Assembly: GCA_016200325.1 (NCBI GenBank)
Contig: JACQEZ010000011.1
Coordinates: 124,001-188,000, forward strand
Source of the DNA: Candidatus Manganitrophaceae bacterium
Lineage (GTDB): Bacteria > Nitrospirota > Nitrospiria > SBBL01 > Manganitrophaceae
Reading direction: 5' to 3'
Length of the DNA: 64,000 nucleotides
Part shown: piece by piece, positions 56,217 to 62,806 of the stretch
Layout: the number at the start of each line of letters is the position of its first letter
How positions within the stretch are numbered: the stretch's first letter is position 1
Notes under the pieces: generated by a model
Seen by the model: only the letters and a program-made list of their open reading frames with translations
What the model was told of the DNA's origin: nothing
The model's database searches: none
Made by a program: the position numbers and the translations under genes

Positions 56217-57833
56217 ATGCATCTTCAACGTCGGTTTCAAATCTATTTCGTGATGGCGGCCCTGATCGGTGCCGGCCTCGGCAGCTGCACGAAGCCGAAA
56301 GCGCCGGCGCATCCGACGACCCTGTCAACCGCTTCGATCGGCGAGCCGAAACGGCTGGTTCCGATGATGGCCTCCGACAGCGCCTCCCAGGAGATTACCA
56401 GCCTTGTCTTCAACGGCCTGGTGAAATACGACAAGAACGCCCGGCTGATCGGCAGTCTCGCCGAGACGTTCGAGCGGAGCCCCGACTGCCTCTCGGCCAC
56501 CTTCCATTTGCGAAAAGGGGTCAAATGGCACGACGGCAAAGAGTTCACCGCCGATGATGTGCTCTTCAGCTATCAGAAGGTCATCGATCCGAACGTGATC
56601 ACCCCCTACAGCAGCAATTTTGAATCGGTCGCGCGGGTCGAGAAGGTCGATCCCTACACGGTGCGGGTGATCTACAAGGAGCCGTTCGCCCCCGGCCTGG
56701 AGAGCTGGACGATGGGAATCCTTCCGAAACACCTGCTGGAGGGGAAAGAGCTCAACACCGATCCGTTCAGCCGAAACCCGGTCGGGACCGGCCCGTTCCG
56801 CTTCTCGGAGTGGACCACCGGCCAGAAGGTCGTGTTAAAGGCGAATCCCGATTACTTCGAGGGGAAGCCGGAGATCGAGACGTTTATCTATCGGATCCTC
56901 CCCGACATGGCAACGCAATTTCTGGAGCTAAAGGCGCTGAATCTCGACTGGATGGCCCTTCGGCCGGTGCAATACCAGAAGCAGACCGACACTTCCTTTT
57001 TCCGGCGCGAGTTCAATCGATTCAAGTATCCGGCGTTGGCATACACTTACATCGGATATAACCTGCTCGATCCCAAGTTCGCCGATCCGCGGGTGCGGCG
57101 GGCGCTCACCCACGCCATCGACAAAGAAGCGATCATCCAAGCGGTTCTCTTCGGCCTCGGCCGGCCGGCCACCGGCCCCTACATCCCCGAGTCGTGGGCC
57201 TACAATCCGGAGGTGAAGGCGCTCGACTACAATCCGGAGAAGGCGAAAGCACTCCTCGCCGAGGCCGGTTGGCGCCCGGCCGAGCCGGCCGGAAAGGACG
57301 GGCTGCTTCAGAAAAAAGGCCGGCCTTTCGCCTTTACCCTCTTGACCAATCAGGGGAATGAAGAGCGGATGAAAGCGGCGGAGATCGTTCAAAACAATCT
57401 GAAACGGGTCGGCATCCAGGTCGAGATCCGGGTAGTCGAGTGGCAGGCGCTGCTGCACCAATTTATCGACAAGAAGCAGTTCGACGCCGTGATCCTCGGC
57501 TGGGGGGTCGGGCTCGATCCCGACATCTACAACATCTGGCATTCGAGCAAGACGAAAGAGGGAGAGTTCAACTTTGTCTCCTATCGAAATCCCCGGGTCG
57601 ACGACCTCCTCATTCAGGGACGGCGGAGCTGCCGACCGGAAGACCGGAAGAAGATCTATCAGGAGGTCCACCGGCTGATTGCGGAAGAGCAGCCCTACAC
57701 CTTTCTCTATTACCCGATGGCCCTCCCGATCATTCATAAGCGGTTCACAGGAATCGAACCCTCCCCGATCGGGATCACCTATAACCTTCCCCAATGGAAA
57801 ATTGAAAATCGGGCCGCGGGACACCTCCCCTAA
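56217..57833 (+). CDS. Second peptide-type ABC transporter substrate-binding lipoprotein
   Basis: 538 residues, family 5 solute-binding protein. Lipobox in ALIGAGLGSC. Family blocks include KGVKWHDGKEFTADDVLFSY, RNPVGTGPFRFSEWTTGQKV and PRVRRALTHAIDKEAIIQAV. It lacks the C-terminal helix of the protein at 48239. Likely works with the permeases on the opposite strand at 59-61 kb, which have no ATPase of their own. Peptide versus nickel or opine ligand cannot be told. Confidence 0.9.
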   Translation: MHLQRRFQIYFVMAALIGAGLGSCTKPKAPAHPTTLSTASIGEPKRLVPMMASDSASQEITSLVFNGLVKYDKNARLIGSLAETFERSPDCLSATFHLRKGVKWHDGKEFTADDVLFSYQKVIDPNVITPYSSNFESVARVEKVDPYTVRVIYKEPFAPGLESWTMGILPKHLLEGKELNTDPFSRNPVGTGPFRFSEWTTGQKVVLKANPDYFEGKPEIETFIYRILPDMATQFLELKALNLDWMALRPVQYQKQTDTSFFRREFNRFKYPALAYTYIGYNLLDPKFADPRVRRALTHAIDKEAIIQAVLFGLGRPATGPYIPESWAYNPEVKALDYNPEKAKALLAEAGWRPAEPAGKDGLLQKKGRPFAFTLLTNQGNEERMKAAEIVQNNLKRVGIQVEIRVVEWQALLHQFIDKKQFDAVILGWGVGLDPDIYNIWHSSKTKEGEFNFVSYRNPRVDDLLIQGRRSCRPEDRKKIYQEVHRLIAEEQPYTFLYYPMALPIIHKRFTGIEPSPIGITYNLPQWKIENRAAGHLP

Positions 57834-58037
57834 ACCCGAACGGTGTGCAAAAAAGAGACAGCCCTTCCACCCTCCGTTGAATATCTGTACCCGTCCGACA
57901 CAATTCGTTTTTAAAAATGGGATCGCCTCAACCAGATCTATCTGATCGGTGCTTTTTAGCGGCACCCTGATTGCAGTGCTGACGACTACCCGCGGATCGA
58001 CTTCCGATTCGTCGGTCTAAAGGCAACGGGAGGAACG

Positions 58038-58295
58038 ATGACGTCACTTCGCTTCGGGGTTCGGCTGACGCTATTCGATCTCGGAATGGCGCTCCCGCAT
58101 CATCAGGGACCACAGTTCGGCCTGAGCCTTCGCTATCGTACCCAGAAAAAGATGTTAGAGCTCTGGATCGGCATGAGGATGACCGAGCGAATCGCCGGGC
58201 CGGCCCCTTCACCATCCATCGAGGGCTCGCCTGCCCGACCGGCCCCCACGGCACCGCCCATTGAAGGAGGCCGTTCCGTATCAACCCATTTTTAG
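58038..58295 (+). CDS. Candidate 85-residue protein of unknown function
   Basis: Starts MTSLRFGVRLTLFDLGMALP after a good GGGAGGA site four to five bases before the ATG. The first 50 residues are mixed basic/hydrophobic, the C-terminal 35 Pro/Ala/Ser-rich (PSPSIEGSPARPAPTAPPIE). No family recognised. It leads a possible unit with the YHS and DUF2383 genes (14 and 27 bases between them). Confidence 0.45.
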   Translation: MTSLRFGVRLTLFDLGMALPHHQGPQFGLSLRYRTQKKMLELWIGMRMTERIAGPAPSPSIEGSPARPAPTAPPIEGGRSVSTHF

Positions 58296-58308
58296 AAAAG
58301 GGGACGCA

Positions 58309-58461
58309 ATGAGCCGAGATCCGGTATGCGGGGTGTTGATCGACGAAAAACTCTCAACCGCGTTGAAGTATGAGGGGAAGAGTTACTATTTTTGCAGCCA
58401 CGCGTGCAGGAAACAGTTCTATGAAATTCCAGAAAAGTATCTCTTGACCCGCGCCGCTTAA
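58309..58461 (+). CDS. Small YHS-domain protein
   Basis: 50 residues consisting only of a YHS/TRASH-like domain: RDPVCGVLIDEKLSTALKYE, then SYYFCSHACRKQF. The cysteines (C6 and two in FCSHAC) fit a metal-binding site, often copper or iron. It may be a metal chaperone or sensor for the neighbouring ferritin-like protein; the pairing is inference. ATG 58309 follows AAAGGGGA. Confidence 0.8.
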   Translation: MSRDPVCGVLIDEKLSTALKYEGKSYYFCSHACRKQFYEIPEKYLLTRAA

Positions 58462-58488
58462 CCGATTTAAACCAAGGAGGAACCTGCC

Positions 58489-58956
58489 ATGGAGTACAAA
58501 GGTGCCATCATGGGCAATGACGAAATCGTCAGCACATTAAACGACCTCATCGAGACCGACCACAATGCCATCGGCGCATATAATACGGCGATCGACGGCC
58601 TCAATGATCAGCCGACGATCCGGGACAACTTCATCCAATTCCGTGGGGACCATGAACGTCATATCGAGGAACTCTCCCCGTTCGTCCGGCAATATGGGGG
58701 AGAGCCGGAGAAAAGCCCCGGCGGCATGGGGGTGCTTCAAAAAGGATGGACCGCCGTCTCAAAGCTCGGCGGGGCCGATGCGATCCTCTCGGCGATGGTC
58801 TCCAATGAGGAATCGGCCGTCTCGGCCTATGAAGAGGGAGCGACCAAGAATTTCCCCCCCGAGATCCTTCAATCGGTCGAGAAGGGGCTGCGGGACGAGC
58901 GCCGGCACCTCGCCTACTGCCAAGGCGAATACGCCCGGCTGAAAAAAGCAGCCTGA
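58489..58956 (+). CDS. DUF2383/PA2169-type four-helix bundle protein
   Basis: 155 residues, ferritin-like four-helix fold. Conserved LNDLIETDHNAIGAYNTAID, FRGDHERHIEELSPFV, the Gly-rich middle loop, and helix four with GLRDERRHLAYC. Glu/His positions (ETDH, DHERHIEE, NEESAVSAYEE, DERRH) could bind a di-metal site. Often linked to stress proteins. AAGGAGG lies eight bases upstream. Confidence 0.85.
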   Translation: MEYKGAIMGNDEIVSTLNDLIETDHNAIGAYNTAIDGLNDQPTIRDNFIQFRGDHERHIEELSPFVRQYGGEPEKSPGGMGVLQKGWTAVSKLGGADAILSAMVSNEESAVSAYEEGATKNFPPEILQSVEKGLRDERRHLAYCQGEYARLKKAA

Positions 58957-58968
58957 TATTAAATGTGG

Positions 58969-59027
58969 ATTTCGGATTGCGTATTTCGGAATAAAAATCT
59001 TTTGACCCTCACTCCGCAATCCGAAAT
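58969..59027. repeat. 13-bp perfect inverted repeat between convergent genes
   Basis: ATTTCGGATTGCG (58969-58981) and CGCAATCCGAAAT (59015-59027) are exact complements around a 33-base loop that contains a third ATTTCGGA. It lies between the DUF2383 gene and the convergent permease and could be a two-way terminator or a mobile palindrome. Confidence 0.8.
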
Positions 59028-59038
59028 CGCGCGGCCTT

Positions 59039-59929
59039 TCACACCTTTAACCTTGGATCGAGCGCGTCGCGCAGCCCCTCGCCCAAGAGGTTGTAGCCGA
59101 GGACCGTGACGAAGATCGCAAGGCCCGGGAAGATCGAGAGCCACCAGGCGATCTCGAGGTTGTCTTTTCCGGCCGTCAGAATGCCTCCCCAGCTCGGCTT
59201 CGGCGGCTGCACGCCGAGGCCGAGGAAGCTCAACGCCGACTCGGTGAGGATCGCCCCGGCGATCCCGAGCACAGCGGAAACATAGACCGGCGACAGGGCA
59301 TTCGGCAGGAGATGGCGGAAGATCAGCCGAAGATCGTCCGCGCCGAGGGTTCGGGCGGCGGCGACATAATCGACCTCCTTCAGCGCTAAAAATTGCCCCC
59401 GGACCAGCCGGGCCACCCCCATCCAGCGGGTCAAGCCGATGACAATCATGATGTTCCAGATCGACGGCTCCAGAATCGCAATCACCGCCAGGATTAAAAA
59501 GAAAGCCGGGATCGAGAGCATGACATCGACGAGCCGCATGAGAAGCGCGTCGACCGCGCCGGCATAAAAGCCGGCGGCGGCGCCGACCCAGACCCCGATA
59601 AAGACGGCGATGCCGACCGCGACAAATCCGACCAGCAGCGAGACACGTGCCCCCCAGATCACCCGGCTGAGGACGTCGCGCCCCAGCGGGTCGGTTCCGA
59701 ACGGATGTTGGAAGCTCGGCGGGTTGAGGATGTTCTGAATGTCGATCTGATCGGGCGGATAGGGGGCGAGGAGCGGCGCTCCCAGGGCGACGAGAAAGAC
59801 GCTGAACACGACGACGGCGCCAAAGAGCGCAACCCGGTTTCGGACAAATCGCCGCCAGACATCGGCCGGCGGGGGAAGCAGGATCGGGGGCGGCAGGTCG
59901 GATCGCGCGGCGGACTCGGTTTTTTCCAT
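59039..59929 (-). CDS. ABC transporter permease, DppC type (second system)
   Basis: 296 residues, standard length. N-terminal Pro-rich stretch (PPPILLPPPADVWRRFVRN), first helix LFGAVVVFSVFLVALGAPLL, HPFGTDPLGRDVLSRVIWGA, EAA loop DYVAAARTLGADDLRLIFRH, end DALDPRLKV. ATG 59929 is chosen because GGGAGA lies four bases upstream; ATG 59950 has none. It follows the partner permease gene on the minus strand by 61 bases. Confidence 0.9.
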   Translation of the reverse strand: MEKTESAARSDLPPPILLPPPADVWRRFVRNRVALFGAVVVFSVFLVALGAPLLAPYPPDQIDIQNILNPPSFQHPFGTDPLGRDVLSRVIWGARVSLLVGFVAVGIAVFIGVWVGAAAGFYAGAVDALLMRLVDVMLSIPAFFLILAVIAILEPSIWNIMIVIGLTRWMGVARLVRGQFLALKEVDYVAAARTLGADDLRLIFRHLLPNALSPVYVSAVLGIAGAILTESALSFLGLGVQPPKPSWGGILTAGKDNLEIAWWLSIFPGLAIFVTVLGYNLLGEGLRDALDPRLKV

Positions 59930-59990
59930 CGGATCTCCCTTCTTATCCATTTTGATTTAGCCACTTCAGCCCTGATACCGAGGCCGCGCT

Positions 59991-60962
59991 CTACGAAATC
60001 CGAATCCTGGGATTGATCCAGGCGTAGGAAAGGTCGGCGAGGAGGTTGCCGGCCAGCGTCAGCACCGCCCCGATCATCGTCAACCCCATCACCACCGGGT
60101 AATCGCGCGCCAAGACCGACTGATAAGAGAGCTGGCCCATCCCGGGAATCGCGAAGACCGTTTCAATAATCACGCTCCCACCGATCAAGGCCGGCAGCTC
60201 CAGCCCGATCAGGGTGACGACGGGGATCAGCGCGTTCCGCAGCGCATGTTTAAAGATCACCTGCCGCTCCGAGAGCCCTTTAGCCCGCGCCGTCCGGATA
60301 TAATCTTGCCGGACCACCTCTAACATCTCCGATCGAAGGTAGCGGGAGTAGCCGGCGAGCCCGATGAAAGCGGCGGTCAAGACCGGCAAGATCAGATGCT
60401 CCGCCCAATCGACCCCCCGTTCGAAGAACGACATCTGCGCCACCGACAGCGATTGGACGCCGGAGAGCGGCAGCCAGCCGAGCGTCACCCCGAAGAGGAG
60501 CATCAGCAGCAGCGCCAGCCAAAAGTTCGGAAGGGCAAAGCCGATATAGACAAAGAGGGTCGTCGCTCGGTCGAACCAGGAGTATTGGCGGGTCGCCGAC
60601 ACAATCCCGATCGGAAAGGCGATCAGGACGATCAGGGTGAGCGAGAGGAGGTTGATGATCACCGTAATCGGCAGCCGGTCGAGGATCTTCTTCGACACCC
60701 GCTCTCCGTCGACAAAGGAGCGACCGAGGTCGAGCGTCACGAAGCGCCGGAGCCAGTCGGCATATTGGACTGGAAGCGGCCGGTCGAGTCCATAGAGCCG
60801 TCTTAAGTTTTCTCGGGCTTGTGCCGATATCTTAGGATTGAGGGTCGTCTGAAGGTCGGTCGGCTCTCCCGGCGCCAGATGAAGGAGGCCGAAGGTCAAA
60901 AGGGTGATGCCGAAGAGAGAAATTAAAAATTGCGCGAGGCGACGGAAGAGAAAAGAGGCCAT
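59991..60962 (-). CDS. ABC transporter permease, DppB type (second system)
   Basis: 323 residues with six helices. N-terminal FLFRRLAQFLISLFGITLLT, PGEPTDLQ, SKKILDRLPITVIINLLSL, EAA loop DYIRTARAKGLSERQVIFKH, end YAWINPRIRIS. It pairs with the DppC-type gene downstream. No ATPase gene accompanies the pair; the fused ATPase at 52.8-54.8 kb is the nearest candidate. Confidence 0.92.
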   Translation of the reverse strand: MASFLFRRLAQFLISLFGITLLTFGLLHLAPGEPTDLQTTLNPKISAQARENLRRLYGLDRPLPVQYADWLRRFVTLDLGRSFVDGERVSKKILDRLPITVIINLLSLTLIVLIAFPIGIVSATRQYSWFDRATTLFVYIGFALPNFWLALLLMLLFGVTLGWLPLSGVQSLSVAQMSFFERGVDWAEHLILPVLTAAFIGLAGYSRYLRSEMLEVVRQDYIRTARAKGLSERQVIFKHALRNALIPVVTLIGLELPALIGGSVIIETVFAIPGMGQLSYQSVLARDYPVVMGLTMIGAVLTLAGNLLADLSYAWINPRIRIS

Positions 60963-61319
60963 ATTTCGACTATGCCATCAAAAAGGACTTTTCTAAATCA
61001 AATGCAGCCTGATTCTGACTCAAATGATCCTAAAATTCACCAAATTTTTCCAAATCCGGCATTGAATATCTTTCGGATCTTCATGTAGACTCTACTCAAC
61101 ATGGGAAGAACGGCGAAACCTCAACCTATAGGCGCAGGAGATTCAGCCGACCCCAATTAGTGGTGAACTTTTTACCTTGACAAAAAAATTTATTGATATA
61201 TATTTACAAAAAATTTTAGCTGTTTTTGGGATGCCGGGAGAAAAGGAGGTGAGACTGCTCACAACTCACAATTCGAAAGGGGTGAACTCACCCCGTCCTA
61301 ACGAAAGGGGGCAAATAGA
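60963..61319. other. 357-base intergenic region with the speD promoter and structured leader
   Basis: AT-rich in the middle. Contains a 20-mer at 61108-61127 that recurs at 10521-10540, the promoter at 61177-61204, a perfect Shine-Dalgarno (61243-61252) far from any start, two hairpins, and a 33-codon upstream frame. No additional gene is supported. Confidence 0.6.
61177..61204 (+). promoter_or_regulatory. Sigma-70-type promoter for speD-speE
   Basis: TTGACA (61177-61182) and TATATT (61199-61204), 16-base spacer, within an AT-rich stretch. Confidence 0.65.
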
Positions 61320-61332
61320 GTGCATGCTTTAG
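61231..61332 (+). CDS. Candidate 33-residue leader peptide overlapping speD
   Basis: ATG 61231 opens MPGEKEVRLLTTHNSKGVNS and runs to TAG 61330, overlapping the speD start (61320) in another frame by 13 bases. The perfect AAGGAGGTGA lies inside it, and no good site precedes its own ATG, so translation is uncertain. Confidence 0.3.
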   Translation: MPGEKEVRLLTTHNSKGVNSPRPNERGQIECML

Positions 61333-61754
61333 GGACGCACTTGTTGGTGGAGTTGAAGGATTGTAACACCAAAACACTCAATGACCTGAAGAAGATCGAG
61401 GACATTCTCGTTACCGCAGCAAAGGAAGCGAAAGCAACCATCATTGAAAGTCGGTTCCACAAGTTCAGCCCCTTCGGAATCAGCGGCGTGGTCGTGATTG
61501 CGGAATCGCATCTGACCATCCATACATGGCCTGAATACGGCTATGCGGCCGTTGACATCTTTACCTGCGGCGAAACGCTCCAGCCTTCCGTCGCCGCCCA
61601 TTACATTGTCACCAAACTACAATCGAAGAATCCCTCCTTGGTCGAAATGAAGAGGGGTTTGCTTTCCTTGGGCGACCAAAAGTTGCCGCACAAGCCGGTT
61701 AAAGGAGAGCCCGTTCATTATGACCGAGCCAAAGAGCTACAAATGGTTCCTTGA
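61320..61754 (+). CDS. speD: S-adenosylmethionine decarboxylase proenzyme
   Basis: 144 residues, bacterial class 1b type. Self-cleavage is expected at the Ser in AESHLTIHTWPE, giving the pyruvoyl cofactor. CGETLQPSVAA supplies the conserved Cys/Glu region, and GTHLLVELKDC is the start of the beta chain. It makes decarboxylated SAM, the aminopropyl donor for spermidine. Starts at GTG 61320 with AAAGGGGG about eight bases before. Overlaps speE by 35 bases. Confidence 0.95.
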   Translation: MHALGTHLLVELKDCNTKTLNDLKKIEDILVTAAKEAKATIIESRFHKFSPFGISGVVVIAESHLTIHTWPEYGYAAVDIFTCGETLQPSVAAHYIVTKLQSKNPSLVEMKRGLLSLGDQKLPHKPVKGEPVHYDRAKELQMVP

Positions 61755-62640
61755 TCACCTCTCCCCGTATGAGGGGCACATGCATGGGATCGACACCATC
61801 GTCTTTTCCAAGCAGACCCAATTTCAGCAGGTAGAGATTCTCGATACCAAAAGCTACGGACGTTGCTTGGTTCTCGACGGCAAGATGCAGTCGAGCGCGA
61901 TGGACGAGTTTATTTATCATGAAGCGCTCGTCCACCCCGCGATGCTCACCCATCCGGAGCCGAAGCGGGTCTTCATCGTCGGAGGGGGGGAAGGCGCCAC
62001 CCTCCGGGAGATCTTGCGCCACCGGTCGGTCGAGCGGGTCTTGATGGTCGACATCGACCAAGAGGTGGTGGAGAGCTGCAAGCGGCACCTCCCGCAATGG
62101 CACCAGGGGGCGTTTGAAGATCGCCGCGCAGAGGTCCGCTACCTCGACGCGCGGAAGTATCTGGAGGAGACGACCGACACCTACGATATCATCATCATCG
62201 ACATCTCCGAGCCGGTCGAAGAAGGGCCCGCGTACCTCCTCTACACGAAAGAATTCTACAGCCTGGTGATGGAGCGGCTCACCGACCATGGGATCATCTC
62301 GCTTCAGGCCGGCACCACCGCCGCCACCAACCTGCTGAACTACTCCGCCGTCTATCAGACCCTCCGGGCGGTCTTTCCGGTGGTCTCCCCCTATCAAGCG
62401 GCCATCCCCTCTTTCGGTCTCCCCTGGGGCTTTGCGTTGGCCTCGAAGCGGTTCGATCCGAGGATGTTGGACCAGAATGAAGTCGACCGGCGCATTTCAC
62501 AGCGGGTGGCGGGAGAGCTGAAATATTACGACGGCGAAACCCATGTCGGCCAGTTCTACCTCCCAAAACAGGTTCGGACCCAAATCGAGAAACAAGAGCG
62601 AATCATCGAAGACAATTATCCGTTGTTCACATACCATTGA
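61720..62640 (+). CDS. speE: Polyamine aminopropyltransferase (spermidine synthase family)
   Basis: 306 residues. N-terminal beta domain, then the Rossmann core with VFIVGGGEGATLREILRH, MVDIDQEVVESCK and the active-site region IIIDISEPVEEGPAYLLYT. The last block, with an inserted EGG-like segment and YLLYT, is closer to thermospermine synthase (ACL5)-type enzymes than to the DSSDPIGPA of classical spermidine synthase, so the product may be spermidine, thermospermine or an agmatine adduct. Uses the SpeD product from the overlapping gene. Confidence 0.9.
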   Translation: MTEPKSYKWFLDHLSPYEGHMHGIDTIVFSKQTQFQQVEILDTKSYGRCLVLDGKMQSSAMDEFIYHEALVHPAMLTHPEPKRVFIVGGGEGATLREILRHRSVERVLMVDIDQEVVESCKRHLPQWHQGAFEDRRAEVRYLDARKYLEETTDTYDIIIIDISEPVEEGPAYLLYTKEFYSLVMERLTDHGIISLQAGTTAATNLLNYSAVYQTLRAVFPVVSPYQAAIPSFGLPWGFALASKRFDPRMLDQNEVDRRISQRVAGELKYYDGETHVGQFYLPKQVRTQIEKQERIIEDNYPLFTYH

Positions 62641-62738
62641 GAAAGAAATTTTTTCAGCATTTAAAAACAGGTTCTCTGAGATCTCCCGTGAAGAGACATC
62701 ATCATAGATCAAAGCGAGCAGCCGGCTTCGCCGGTGCG

Positions 62739-62803
62739 AGCGCGGGGTGTGGGGGCATCGGAGGACTCTTTCATTTGCACTTTCCGGACGGGCCCCCACA
62801 TAT
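62739..62803 (+). promoter_or_regulatory. Conserved ~62-nt leader element, copy 2 (before the decarboxylase)
   Basis: Begins CGCGGGGTGTGGGGGCATCG at 62741. GTGTGGGGGC (62747-62756) pairs with GCCCCCACAT (62792-62801) as a 10-bp stem around a 35-base loop. The stem ends five bases before the ATG at 62807. A small extra hairpin (CCGGC-TTC-GCCGG, 62722-62734) lies just upstream. Nearly identical to the element before pgk. Confidence 0.7.
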
Positions 62804-62806
62804 AAA

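Noticed and set aside
61100-61145. Cyclic-di-GMP (GEMM) riboswitch upstream of speD
   Set aside because: A few words (AAACC, CGCA) recall it, but the paired stems and GGCAAACC core are missing.
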